A program made the translations under genes and the position numbers. The notes beneath the pieces were generated by a model. It saw only the letters and a program-made list of their open reading frames with translations, searched no databases and was not told the DNA's origin. A DNA stretch of 22,048 bases, from positions 1 through 22,048 of the IMG/VR virus record IMGVR_UViG_3300042691_030813, one strand, 5' to 3'. Shown piece by piece: positions 7,954 through 15,456 of the stretch (position 1 is its first letter; each line of letters begins with the position of its first letter). The DNA comes from a virus.

Positions 7954-8382
7954 TTATTGCTTCATCAATCCGATTACAAATTCAATTTTGCCAGCAGTCA
8001 AAGCAGCTGTAGCAATTGTCATAAGAACTTTATCGCCAGAAAACAATACACATGGAGTAGGCAATACATTTGGAGTGCCTTCTACAGCAACTGGAACAAT
8101 GGTTGAACCAGCTGTTAAGTTTGCAACTGCGCCTTGGGTAGTATTCATGAATCTGTTAGTGTTGCCGGTAACGCCCCAAATAACAGTAGCTGAACCGCCA
8201 GAAGTACAAGTTGTCTTAACTGTAGCGTGAGCGCTTACAATAACCATACGCTGTGAAGCTGTTAGGATATCGTAGAAAGTAGCTGTTCCGCCGTCTACTG
8301 CGAAATCGTAAGTATAGCGAACATACTCAACTTGATTTCCAAATCCTGGTGCTTCAGTACTAGCATCTTTTAAAACTGCCAT
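7954..8382 (-). CDS. Probable capsid-associated (decoration-like) protein
   Basis: A 142-residue protein, ATG at 8382 with GGGAG upstream. Almost entirely beta-type sequence (YVRYTYDFAVDGG, MVIVSAHATVKTT, SATVIWGVTG, KIEFVIGLMKQ) with no charged helices, as in trimeric head decoration proteins. Its position two genes after the major capsid protein and just before a strong terminator suggests high expression with the capsid. The family is not identified with certainty. A minor structural protein other than a decoration protein is possible. Confidence 0.55.
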   Translation of the reverse strand: MAVLKDASTEAPGFGNQVEYVRYTYDFAVDGGTATFYDILTASQRMVIVSAHATVKTTCTSGGSATVIWGVTGNTNRFMNTTQGAVANLTAGSTIVPVAVEGTPNVLPTPCVLFSGDKVLMTIATAALTAGKIEFVIGLMKQ

Positions 8383-8385
8383 GTC

Positions 8386-8595
8386 TCATTCTCCCTTATT
8401 CTTTGTTTTAGAAACTTTTTTAATAGGATTCGTTGGGATAATCCAAGCAATATGAGCGCCACCCATTGCATATATAGTTACAATTCGAAACGGCAACTTT
8501 ATTTGCTTTAATTGCGCTTGTAATTCATCAGGTGAATTTCCCGTAAGAAATTCAATCTTAGAATTCTCGCTTAGACTATCCCCTAAAAATTCCAT
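8386..8595 (-). CDS. Small hypothetical protein downstream of the capsid gene
   Basis: A 69-residue protein: MEFLGDSLSENSKIEF, a helix containing PDELQAQLKQIKL, a hydrophobic strand (PFRIVTIYAMGGAHIAWIIP) and a Lys-rich tail. It looks like a small alpha/beta phage protein of the kind found beside major capsid genes. AAGG precedes the ATG at 8595. The gap to the next gene is only three bases, so these capsid genes form one transcription unit. Function unknown. Confidence 0.55.
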   Translation of the reverse strand: MEFLGDSLSENSKIEFLTGNSPDELQAQLKQIKLPFRIVTIYAMGGAHIAWIIPTNPIKKVSKTKNKGE

Positions 8596-8604
8596 GAGTA
8601 AACC

Positions 8605-9495
8605 TTAGCTGTTATAGATAACGATTGCTTTTTTGTCGCCGTCGATGCCTTGCTTAGCGCCTACTACTAGACGAACCGAAATAACGTAACCGAATTGCTT
8701 ATTAGAATGCAAATCAGATACTTTGATTTCAGGCATTGTCTGCATAACAAGGTGCAAAAAGTCTGGATGGAATGCAAGGCCGATATCTTCAGAACCAGTT
8801 ACGAAGCTTGGCTTAACAGTAGAAGAAAGTGAATTGTCTTCTAGGATGTTAAAACCAAAACGCTGACGAGCCATCTGGCCGCCGACAACTGGAGATTCTG
8901 CGCCAACGTAATCACTAGAAGTCAAAGTCTGAGCGTTAAGAAGGTCAGTTGTATAGCTTGGGTCTGCAAGCAACCACCAGCCGCCAGCTTTTGCCCATTT
9001 AGCTTGTGCAGCAAGTTTACGAGCGTTATTCAAAGCAGATGCGTTGAAGTCTGTAACGCCAGAAACACGGTGTGCAGGTGCAGAAAATGAAGGAAGAACT
9101 AGGCTGTAAAGATACTTGTTAAGCTCAAGCTCAACAGCTTCCATTAAACCCTGGCGGATTTTAGAATCTTGCGCGCCAATTTGAGATTTGAGTGCAATAA
9201 GGTCGTCAAACTCGTAACCAGCAGAGATAACTTGGTCAGCTACGATATCGACATAGCTAGTAGAAAGGGTAGAAGTTGTGAAAGTCTCATGTCCAGAACC
9301 TACAGATTTACGCTGTGCGGTTGGGCGGTTGACTTGGCTAACTCTTACGCGGTCGCCTTGCGCTCTGATTTCGCCTTGGTAAGATTTGTTTACCAAAGAA
9401 GCGAGCAAAGTGTTTTCTTTCAATTGGTCCATAAACGCTGGTGACCAGAAAGCTTGAACCTGATTCTGAACATCTGCCAGTAAAGTTGCACTCAT
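8605..9495 (-). CDS. Major capsid protein (HK97 fold)
   Basis: A 296-residue protein, ATG at 9495 with an excellent AGGAGAAGTT Shine-Dalgarno. The order of features matches HK97-fold coat proteins of the P22/N4-like size class: an N-terminal helix (AFWSPAFMDQLKENTLLASLV), a strand-rich E-loop region (GDRVRVSQVNRPTAQ), a long spine helix (about 105-130, MEAVELELNKYLYSLV), a P-domain with helix NNARKLAAQAKWAKAGGWWLLADP, and C-terminal strands (GLAFHPDFLHLVMQTMPEIK, FGYVISVRLVVGAKQG). It directly follows the coiled-coil scaffold, as expected. It forms the icosahedral shell. Confidence 0.85.
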   Translation of the reverse strand: MSATLLADVQNQVQAFWSPAFMDQLKENTLLASLVNKSYQGEIRAQGDRVRVSQVNRPTAQRKSVGSGHETFTTSTLSTSYVDIVADQVISAGYEFDDLIALKSQIGAQDSKIRQGLMEAVELELNKYLYSLVLPSFSAPAHRVSGVTDFNASALNNARKLAAQAKWAKAGGWWLLADPSYTTDLLNAQTLTSSDYVGAESPVVGGQMARQRFGFNILEDNSLSSTVKPSFVTGSEDIGLAFHPDFLHLVMQTMPEIKVSDLHSNKQFGYVISVRLVVGAKQGIDGDKKAIVIYNS

Positions 9496-9510
9496 AACTT
9501 CTCCTAAAAA

Positions 9511-10134
9511 TTATTTTGGTATTTGTACCCGGCCTTCTTTTACAGCAGCCCATTTAGCTGGGTCGTTGTACTTTAAAGCCTTCCACGTTTCATAATCCAT
9601 TTTAGAATTCGGGTTACCTTGTGGTGCAGCGTTTGGCATATTAGGCATTTGGCCAGGGACTTTAATCGTCTCTGGGTACATCTTCCTATAATCCTCAACT
9701 GCTTTTGCTACCGTCATTTCATCTACAGCCTTGGTCGTTGGGTCAAGAGCGATAGAATCAAGCGGTATCAAAGTCCAGTAATGTTCCGGTAAATCGCCAC
9801 CAAGTGTTTTTAAAAAAGAGTCTATTTTCCTAGCAAATACACGTTCAGAATCGACCTTACTTAATTTATCTTGAGCGTCTTTTAGTTCTTGCTCTCGATT
9901 CTTAAGTAGCTGCTCGTAGTTCTTTTGACGTTCGAGTTCTTCGTTTTCACGTTGACGCTCTTTTGCCTCAAACTCTTCTAGCTTCTTTTCAGCAGCTGCA
10001 GCGCGTTCAGCTTCTTTTTTCTTTTCAGATAAAAGTCTTTGATGTGTTTCGTAGGCAACAACGTCTTTTCTCTGAGTAGCATCACCGACGCTAGTCTCAT
10101 CGCTCCCACCGGAAGCATTTGGCGTGACTGTCAT
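9511..10134 (-). CDS. Scaffold protein
   Basis: A 207-residue protein with an extended charged coiled coil at about residues 30-105 (EKKKEAERAAAAEKKLEEFE and following, rich in Glu, Lys and Gln with heptad Leu). A helical middle and a Pro/Asn-rich linker (PGQMPNMPNAAPQGNPNSK) follow, then a short C-terminal helix (KWAAVKEGRVQIPK). Size, coiled coil, linker and position directly before the capsid gene identify it as the head scaffold, which templates shell assembly and exits before maturation. GGGAGAATTTTAGA precedes ATG 10134. Confidence 0.8.
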   Translation of the reverse strand: MTVTPNASGGSDETSVGDATQRKDVVAYETHQRLLSEKKKEAERAAAAEKKLEEFEAKERQRENEELERQKNYEQLLKNREQELKDAQDKLSKVDSERVFARKIDSFLKTLGGDLPEHYWTLIPLDSIALDPTTKAVDEMTVAKAVEDYRKMYPETIKVPGQMPNMPNAAPQGNPNSKMDYETWKALKYNDPAKWAAVKEGRVQIPK

Positions 10135-10157
10135 TCTAAAATTCTCCCTTTATTAAA

Positions 10158-10625
10158 TCATCTATTCTTAGACTTGACAAGGTCTCTAAAATACTTGTCA
10201 AATGTCTTAACTACTTGGTCTATCTCTTCTTTAGCTAGGAACATAAATGGCCTAGCTCCTGAAACGTACCCAGCAACGTTTTTATTTCTTTGGCTATCAA
10301 ATGTTAAAATTACTGATTTACCTTGTCTCTTTTGTACCATTCCCAAAAGCATTTGGCCTGTGAAAGTTAAATTTGATTTACCTGGATTAGTAAAAGATGA
10401 AAGACGCCCACGGTTACGTCGTCTGAATTTTATGTAATTACCAGATAGAGGTTTAAGCCTTTGCTTAGATCCGCCCTGCTTAGAGACTCCGTACCCCTGA
10501 ATAGTACGCTTTCTGATGATATCAATTGCGATACGACCAACAGGCTCCAAAGCTTTAACACTTGATTCCTGCACGATCTTTCTGAGGTTTTTATTTAATT
10601 TTGCAATGTCAGATAGAAAGCTCAT
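10158..10625 (-). CDS. HK97 gp10-like head-tail connector/tail completion protein (copy B)
   Basis: A 155-residue basic protein. An N-terminal helix is followed by the KRTIQGYGVSKQGG segment, then KPLSGNYIKFRRR, then KSNLTFTGQMLLGM, then ARPFMFLAKEEIDQ near the end. The series R-T-x-x-G-x-G, P-L-S-x-x-Y-I, N-L-x-x-x-G-x-M-L, RPF-x-x-x-x-x-E is typical of the HK97 gp10 / virion morphogenesis families that close the head-tail joint. The same series occurs in the 135-residue protein at 10937-11341. Its ATG (10625) overlaps the end of the tiny gene at 10609-10773 by 17 bases, so it is probably coupled to it. Confidence 0.65.
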   Translation of the reverse strand: MSFLSDIAKLNKNLRKIVQESSVKALEPVGRIAIDIIRKRTIQGYGVSKQGGSKQRLKPLSGNYIKFRRRNRGRLSSFTNPGKSNLTFTGQMLLGMVQKRQGKSVILTFDSQRNKNVAGYVSGARPFMFLAKEEIDQVVKTFDKYFRDLVKSKNR

Positions 10626-10773
10626 AGTACCCCAAGTGATCTAAGAGTTTCTGTGTAGCCTCTATGCTTAACTTGTACTTCTTAGCAACTAACTCCCTAG
10701 CTTTCTGGTGCGGTCTATTTTCCGCTTCGAATAGCTCAAAGTATTCTAAGAAATCGTCTTCAAGCTCGTTCAA
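10609..10773 (-). CDS. Tiny helical protein, TTG start
   Basis: A 54-residue ORF read from TTG at 10773: NELEDDFLEYFELFEAENR, then a helix-turn-helix-like segment (KARELVAKKYKLSIEATQKL, followed by LDHLGYYELSI). The TTG overlaps the stop of the previous gene (TTGA), and its own stop lies 17 bases inside the gp10-like gene. The amino acid composition is clearly protein-like, with alternating acidic helix and basic HTH-like helices. No better start exists in frame: the next upstream codon that matters is a stop (TAA). GGCGGA lies nine bases ahead of the TTG. Function unknown. Confidence 0.5.
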   Translation of the reverse strand: MNELEDDFLEYFELFEAENRPHQKARELVAKKYKLSIEATQKLLDHLGYYELSI

Positions 10774-10940
10774 TTTAAAGTGTCCGCCTTAAACTCACCG
10801 CACCAATCGTCATGTGCTACGTTAGGAAATCCAACAGCAGGATGCACTTCGTCCTCGCTGTCCATCATAGTCATAAGAGTAGGCGGATAGCGGTGACAAA
10901 ATTCATCCGAGTAATAGATACAGTCCTCGCATTTACTCAC
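10770..10940 (-). CDS. Small Cys-rich protein (possible zinc or iron-sulphur site), GTG start
   Basis: A 56-residue protein from GTG at 10940, with GGGAG five bases upstream and a GTGA overlap with the preceding stop. The N-terminus reads SKCEDCIYYSDEFCHRYPP and the C-terminus VAHDDWCGEFKADTLN. The Cys-x-x-Cys, Cys-x-Arg-Tyr-Pro-Pro and Trp-Cys-Gly-Glu-Phe elements recur in very small phage proteins and form a likely four-cysteine metal site. It lies between the two gp10-like genes in the head-neck module. Its biochemical role is unknown. Confidence 0.65.
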   Translation of the reverse strand: MSKCEDCIYYSDEFCHRYPPTLMTMMDSEDEVHPAVGFPNVAHDDWCGEFKADTLN

Positions 10941-11341
10941 TTAAACTCCCTTAAGATCTCTTCTAACTCAGACTTATTAATACCTAGAAACGGACGCTTT
11001 TTACTGTTGCCATCAGCTTTATCGTTACTAAATGTTCCGTTCTCGAAGCCGATTAAGATCTGGTTACCGCGTAAAGAAAGTATTCTCATCTCATCTAACA
11101 TATCGCCAGATAGCTTAAGGTTTACTTCACTAGCAGACTTACCAGCTTCCTTAAACGCTGCTGACTTAATGTAGGCTTCCGAGTATTTCGGGAAATTAAA
11201 CCGCCTACCGTTCTTAATCCCAACACCGTCTAAAGTACGCTCTTTGATATACTCTAGAATTTTTAAAGCAATCTCTTCGCGTTCGGACTTAGCTAAATCA
11301 AAATCCTCAGGCAGTTCAATCTTGGTCTTCATCCATGCCAT
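10937..11341 (-). CDS. HK97 gp10-like connector/tail completion protein (copy A)
   Basis: A 134-residue protein. I chose ATG at 11341 (MAWMKTKIELPEDFDLAK) over the longer start at 11371, because AGAGG sits six bases before it, inside the portal 3' end. Segments: a helical N-terminus (EREEIALKILEYIKERT), LDGVGIKNGRRFNFPKYSEAY, EVNLKLSGDMLDEMRI, then KKRPFLGINKSELEEIL. These match, in order, the segments of the second gp10-like protein at 10158-10625. Such proteins typically sit at the head-tail joint and help complete the neck. The start overlaps the portal gene by 26 bases. Confidence 0.6.
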   Translation of the reverse strand: MAWMKTKIELPEDFDLAKSEREEIALKILEYIKERTLDGVGIKNGRRFNFPKYSEAYIKSAAFKEAGKSASEVNLKLSGDMLDEMRILSLRGNQILIGFENGTFSNDKADGNSKKRPFLGINKSELEEILREFK

Positions 11342-12752
11342 TTGGAACCTCTTCTTCTTCCTCCATATCATCTGGAGTCTCGATAACTTCCGTTAGAATT
11401 AAATCAGACATCAGCTCATCAATTTCTTTATCTGACATATCTGGATTGATTCGTTTTAATGCGCGGCGGCGGTCGATTAATCCAGCCTTCATTTCTTCGA
11501 TGACTTCTTTGACTAAATCAGAGCGGCGCTGCATTGAGATCTGTTCAGGGAAGTTGACGCTTACATATGACGTTGGTCTAAAGAACGTGCGGTTTTCGAT
11601 CATGCCAGTGCTAGACCATACTGGATGCATCTTGTGCAGTACCAAATCCCACAATTCCTCTTCTGCAGTCTTGAAGTAAGGTACTTGCTCTTTACGGTCC
11701 TCGGCAGTATCCGCTTCATCAATCATCTTAGAGATACCAGAACTAAAGTTAGTTCCATTGATATCACCAATCGCACCTGGCCTAATGCCGCGTGAGTTGA
11801 GCCAGAAAGCTAATTGAGATGCGATCAAGTTTAGTGAGCCGTCAACGTCCATCTCTGGTTTGATAGATCCGATCTGAGGTTTAGACTCCACGCCTATCTC
11901 AGACTTGAAAGTCCAGAAGGCATTAGGTGACATCTTCAAACCTTCGTCAGATACATCGATACCGTACATTATAGAAAAGGCTTGAAACATAGAAGCGTAG
12001 TTAGTGTCGGCAAGTAATGTCGGTATAAGGATTGACATTCGTTTTGTGTCTGAATCTTGAATCGGCATTGTCGAGTCGCTTGATCTGTTGACGTATACAG
12101 CCGGGATTGCGCCATATACGTTAATGCCTTGAGGATTATTTTCAGGCGCGTAAAGCTTAGTAATGTCACGCTTATCCTCATCAAAATAAATGAAACGCTC
12201 TTTATCAATAGCTTTGAAATACCTTCTAGGCTGGCCTGTGGGTGTTGCCTGATATTTACCTTCGTAGGTAACAACGCAACTCATTACAGTTGGGTCGGTG
12301 CGGTCGTATGATACGACAATGACTCGGTGCGACGGGATAACTCTTAGCTTGGCAATTCCTGGAGTAAACTCGTCAGCTTTGTATAGGTAAGGCTCAATGA
12401 GTCCTCGCTTGGTTAGATTGAAGTACGCATTGCATATCGCCATATTCTGGTTGATTTTGAAACTATCAGCATACCACTGAAAGAGTTCTTCTTCCTGAGT
12501 AGATCCGCCTTCGACTATGCGGCGCGGCGGATGCGAGTAAACCTTGGCAAGCTTATCAATAATCCGCTTTAAAATATTAATCGGCGGTATTCTAAACTGC
12601 GCTTGCATGTAACTTTGAGGCGACAACTGATTAGCTAATTCTTTTTCAACATAGCTAAGCAAGTCACCGTTGTAGATCTGATAGAGATCACGGTCGTTAT
12701 CTAGATATTCATCATATTCTTTAACCTTAGAAACCAGGTAAGGAATGTCCAT
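11316..12752 (-). CDS. Portal protein
   Basis: A 478-residue protein directly downstream of TerL and one small gene. Features of portal proteins are visible: an N-terminal helical wing (DRDLYQIYNGDLLSYVEKEL), the FRIPPINILKRIIDKLAKVYSHPP segment, a beta stem (KLRVIPSHRVIVVSYDR), a central domain, the helix SGISKMIDEADTAEDRKEQ that would line the tunnel, and a long C-terminal helical crown ending in a very acidic tail (DDMEEEEEV...). It forms the dodecameric portal through which DNA is packaged. Its stop lies inside the next gene. ATG at 12752 is four bases after the previous stop, so translation is probably coupled. Confidence 0.8.
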   Translation of the reverse strand: MDIPYLVSKVKEYDEYLDNDRDLYQIYNGDLLSYVEKELANQLSPQSYMQAQFRIPPINILKRIIDKLAKVYSHPPRRIVEGGSTQEEELFQWYADSFKINQNMAICNAYFNLTKRGLIEPYLYKADEFTPGIAKLRVIPSHRVIVVSYDRTDPTVMSCVVTYEGKYQATPTGQPRRYFKAIDKERFIYFDEDKRDITKLYAPENNPQGINVYGAIPAVYVNRSSDSTMPIQDSDTKRMSILIPTLLADTNYASMFQAFSIMYGIDVSDEGLKMSPNAFWTFKSEIGVESKPQIGSIKPEMDVDGSLNLIASQLAFWLNSRGIRPGAIGDINGTNFSSGISKMIDEADTAEDRKEQVPYFKTAEEELWDLVLHKMHPVWSSTGMIENRTFFRPTSYVSVNFPEQISMQRRSDLVKEVIEEMKAGLIDRRRALKRINPDMSDKEIDELMSDLILTEVIETPDDMEEEEEVPNGMDEDQD

Positions 12753-12755
12753 TTT

Positions 12756-12992
12756 TTATTTGCCTTTACAATTATCGCAACCAATTGGTTTCATGTAGCC
12801 AAATAGATGACCGCAAACGTATCCAAAAACAAAGACTATACCTGGAGCTTGGATGCCAGCATTAGTCAGAAATCTCGATACAGAAATATCAATGCCAACT
12901 CCGGTAGTGACGCAAATCAAGTCGTAAATCCCAAGCATGATAACAAGCGTTGTCGTTACCAAAGCAGTAGTTTTCATTGTGAATTTAATCAC
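12756..12992 (-). CDS. Small two-pass membrane protein with C-terminal CxxC
   Basis: A 78-residue protein from GTG at 12992 (GAGGT five bases upstream). There are two hydrophobic helices, about residues 8-28 (ALVTTTLVIMLGIYDLICV) and 49-66 (APGIVFVFGYVCGHLFGYM). It ends MKPIGCDNCKGK, with a Cys-x-x-Cys pair. No signal-peptide cleavage site is evident. It lies between TerL and the portal, downstream of the predicted promoter. A membrane protein of this size could be a holin, but the usual lysis neighbours are absent, so the role is unknown. Confidence 0.55.
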   Translation of the reverse strand: MIKFTMKTTALVTTTLVIMLGIYDLICVTTGVGIDISVSRFLTNAGIQAPGIVFVFGYVCGHLFGYMKPIGCDNCKGK

Positions 12993-13035
12993 AGCTACCT
13001 CAGATTGTTTTGATCTTATATTGGTCTTGGCTAAG

Positions 13036-13068
13036 ATTGTACGGGTGTTGTATGCAGTTGGTCAACTG
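13036..13068 (-). promoter_or_regulatory. Sigma70-like promoter with overlapping palindrome (late)
   Basis: On the minus strand, TTGACC (at 13065-13060) is followed after an 18-base spacer by TACAAT (13041-13036). Both hexamers match the sigma70 consensus in five of six positions. A 14-base near-perfect palindrome, CAGTTG-GT-CAACTG (13055-13068), overlaps the -35 box, suggesting repressor control. It lies just after the TerL stop and before the membrane protein and portal. Confidence 0.5.
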
Positions 13069-13069
13069 A

Positions 13070-14485
13070 TTACATTTGGATGGTTCTTTGATTCCTAGGA
13101 GCCATTAGGACAGTAGCAGCATACATGCCGTATCCTGCCGCAGTAGTAACGTGTTGAAACGGGAAAGCTGGACCATCGTTCTCTTGATAGCTTGCGCCTT
13201 TTAAAAGCTCAACTAACCTAAAGCCCTTGTGCAGATTAGGGCACTCTTCATAAACAAATAACCGCACTTCATTATTGGCGTTCTTCGCATATGCGTTAAC
13301 CATGTTATGGCGCTGCCTCACTGGCGGGTTAGCAAGCGGCACTATTTTCCTAAAAGATATAGGCTTACCTTCTGCGGTTTTGTAGTTTGATAAGTAATCG
13401 ACAATAATTTCGTAGTCATCACGCCTGTTCCTTGTATCTTTATGCTTACCACTCGCATCGCCATTTACTACAAAGTACGGACACTCCATATCTAGAATAC
13501 CGCGCGCCGCCATTTCCTCTAAGCTATCTTGAGTACGCATACCCTCGATAACTATCTCTTTACCAAAATGGAATTTATCATTCACGTATTGAAATACGCA
13601 TGCCGATAACGGCTTACCAACTCCGATGTTAAAGTCCCATGATAAATGAATAGGAAACCGTGGGTTAAATTCGTATGGACGTGGGATATAGTTATCGTCT
13701 GAATAAGCATAGTAAACCATGTCCTTGGCTATCTCTAACCACTCGCCATCGAGATAACGCCTTGCTCGTCTGGCATCCATGTTAGCACGTAAGCCGTCAA
13801 TATACATTGGATCAAGATACGGGTTTTGTTCTGTCTTGCTGTAAAAAACATACCGCGTTGGGTGTTGCTGATTTTGATTAGGTGCAATGAAATATTCCCA
13901 AAGCCAGTGTGAAGGCGAATCTGGGTTAGTCGCAACTATCAGCACATTTTCTTTTATATGCGGTATACGTCTAAGGCGCGCTTTAATTTCTTCAAAGCCT
14001 TCTTTGTCCTCTAAATTATTTTCTGTTCCTTCCTCAATCAAAACCATTGAATAAGATCTAGAACGAGGTCTTTTGTAGCGTTTGTCAGACCAATATACAC
14101 TTGTTATCTCAGATCCGTTGCTAAACCGTATTGATCCACGCGTATGATTTACGGTATAGTCTCTACCTTCGCGCAAGAAATACTTTAGCCCTTCTTTATT
14201 TTCCTCTCTAGCATCGCCTTCAATATGATCAATGATCTCTCTAAAGATTGTGGATTTAATATCTGGGAGCGCCCGCCTAACTATTGCAACACCAGCGCGT
14301 TTGTTCATCAGGCAATGAGTAACTGCCAGATGCGCGAGTACAATTGACTTCGCAGATCCATATGAACCTGAAAGCATTATTTCTAAATTGCCTGTTGAGT
14401 AGTCGAATGAATTGCGGACTAGATCTATCACGTTTTTTTGATAGGAGAATGGAATAAATCGCTGTAGGGTTGGCCTACTTTCCAT
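13070..14485 (-). CDS. Terminase large subunit (TerL)
   Basis: A 471-residue packaging motor. The N-terminal ATPase has a Walker A variant SGSYGSAKS at residues 39-47 (Gly-Ser-x-Gly-Ser-Ala-Lys-Ser) and a Walker B VLIEEG (about 150-155, catalytic Glu). A coupling-type motif, IVATNP, lies at about 191-196. The C-terminal nuclease domain shows WDFN (first acid) and GDASGK (second acid). The third position reads HVTTAAGY instead of the usual H-x-x-DA-x-GY, so the third acid appears to be Thr. TerL cuts concatemeric DNA and pumps it into the head. ATG at 14485 overlaps the end of the regulator gene by 11 bases. Confidence 0.85.
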   Translation of the reverse strand: MESRPTLQRFIPFSYQKNVIDLVRNSFDYSTGNLEIMLSGSYGSAKSIVLAHLAVTHCLMNKRAGVAIVRRALPDIKSTIFREIIDHIEGDAREENKEGLKYFLREGRDYTVNHTRGSIRFSNGSEITSVYWSDKRYKRPRSRSYSMVLIEEGTENNLEDKEGFEEIKARLRRIPHIKENVLIVATNPDSPSHWLWEYFIAPNQNQQHPTRYVFYSKTEQNPYLDPMYIDGLRANMDARRARRYLDGEWLEIAKDMVYYAYSDDNYIPRPYEFNPRFPIHLSWDFNIGVGKPLSACVFQYVNDKFHFGKEIVIEGMRTQDSLEEMAARGILDMECPYFVVNGDASGKHKDTRNRRDDYEIIVDYLSNYKTAEGKPISFRKIVPLANPPVRQRHNMVNAYAKNANNEVRLFVYEECPNLHKGFRLVELLKGASYQENDGPAFPFQHVTTAAGYGMYAATVLMAPRNQRTIQM

Positions 14486-15089
14486 TCAATCTGTATCGAA
14501 GGCAGCGCAGCGAGATTCCAAGATCTCGGGCAGCGTGAGTTTTGTTACCTTTATGCAACTCTAAAACATATCTGATGTGTTCCATAACTTTTGCTTCAAG
14601 AGAAAACTGGGGCACGTGCTTTTGTTTTTTAGGCATCCTCTTTTGTCTTTCTTTACGAAAAACATTGGAGACACTCATGCTTGACTTTCCCCATATTTTT
14701 GCCAATTCTTCTCCTGTAAAACCCTCTTCTTTTAACAAAGCAAAAGCACGAAATCTTAAAGACTTTCCTGCAAAAGAAGTACTGCATCGTCTATCTGATA
14801 ATTCAGATCTATGTTTGTCTTCAATAAATTCTGAAGATCTGAGTACTCCTTCTTGTTTAGCATCCCCGCCAGGTGTCCCCGAACGACCATAAGTTTTTCG
14901 TAAAAAATCGACAAATCTTCTTTCAACAAATATTTCATCATGTTTTTTCTCTATAGCTTCTAAAATCGCATAGCTTGCAAAGTCTTCTGCAATTGAAGAA
15001 AATCCACTTTTTTTTGCATAAGATTCACAAATTTTTCTTGATTTATCCCAATCAATTTCATTTTCTAGCGATTTAAATTTAGATTTCAT
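14475..15089 (-). CDS. Sigma-like / Fis-type transcription regulator in the packaging operon
   Basis: A 204-residue protein between TerS and TerL. Residues about 29-66 resemble a short sigma70 region-2 helix set (SSIAEDFASYAILEAIEKKH, RRFVDFLRK). Residues 122-149 form a sigma4-like HTH (FTGEELAKIWGKSSMSVSNVF followed by RKERQKR). The C-terminus is a Fis-family HTH at 170-203 (GNKTHAARDLGISLRCLRYR, then L), close to the pattern of NtrC/Fis proteins. I infer a DNA-binding transcription regulator, perhaps for late genes. It could instead act with the terminase, or be an atypical small terminase. Start ATG at 15089 overlaps the TerS stop (ATGA). Confidence 0.6.
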   Translation of the reverse strand: MKSKFKSLENEIDWDKSRKICESYAKKSGFSSIAEDFASYAILEAIEKKHDEIFVERRFVDFLRKTYGRSGTPGGDAKQEGVLRSSEFIEDKHRSELSDRRCSTSFAGKSLRFRAFALLKEEGFTGEELAKIWGKSSMSVSNVFRKERQKRMPKKQKHVPQFSLEAKVMEHIRYVLELHKGNKTHAARDLGISLRCLRYRLNGK

Positions 15090-15430
15090 CCTGCCTCTTC
15101 ATCGCGTTTGTATGCGAGAGAAAATTCTCCGAGCACGTCTATCTCAGCTTCGTCTTTTATTCTGCCGATAGATCTTTGCAGCAAACCCTCAAGTGCGGTA
15201 GCGCAACCCTTACTGACGCCTCTGGCAATAATTGAGGCAATATGAATCTGGAGCATTGTACTTTTAGGCGATTCAATGACTTCTTTTAATTCTTCGGGAC
15301 CGTTCTTGTACAAATCTGAGATAGTCCCATTGACTTGATCCCTAGTCAGCAAGCCCTTGCGCTTACCTGAAATATTCCCAGATTGACCCGGTTTAAATCT
15401 TGTACTTACAGACGGATTTTTATTTGCCAT
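15086..15430 (-). CDS. Terminase small subunit, DUF5681-like (TerS)
   Basis: A 114-residue protein. The N-terminus contains the KPGQSGNISGKRKG segment, the hallmark of DUF5681-type proteins found upstream of TerL genes. Helices follow (DQVNGTISDLYKNGPEELK, TMLQIHIASIIARGVSKG, TALEGLLQRSIGRIKDE). TerS binds the packaging site and activates TerL. I took ATG at 15430 (AGGTGGG upstream) over GTG at 15439, three residues earlier, which is also possible. Its stop overlaps the next gene (ATGA), placing it in one operon with the regulator and TerL. Confidence 0.65.
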   Translation of the reverse strand: MANKNPSVSTRFKPGQSGNISGKRKGLLTRDQVNGTISDLYKNGPEELKEVIESPKSTMLQIHIASIIARGVSKGCATALEGLLQRSIGRIKDEAEIDVLGEFSLAYKRDEEAG

Positions 15431-15456
15431 GTAACCCACCTATATTCCTGCTTTAT

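Noticed and set aside
7928-8230. 100-residue plus-strand ORF antisense to the decoration-like gene
   Set aside because: Begins in the terminator loop and has no independent support.
10039-10437. 132-residue plus-strand ORF across scaffold and connector genes
   Set aside because: Antisense to two confidently assigned genes and not protein-like (Leu/Ser/Arg-rich patchwork).
10812-11174. 120-residue plus-strand ORF
   Set aside because: It covers the complement of the Cys-rich and gp10-like genes, which are supported by motifs and start-stop overlaps.
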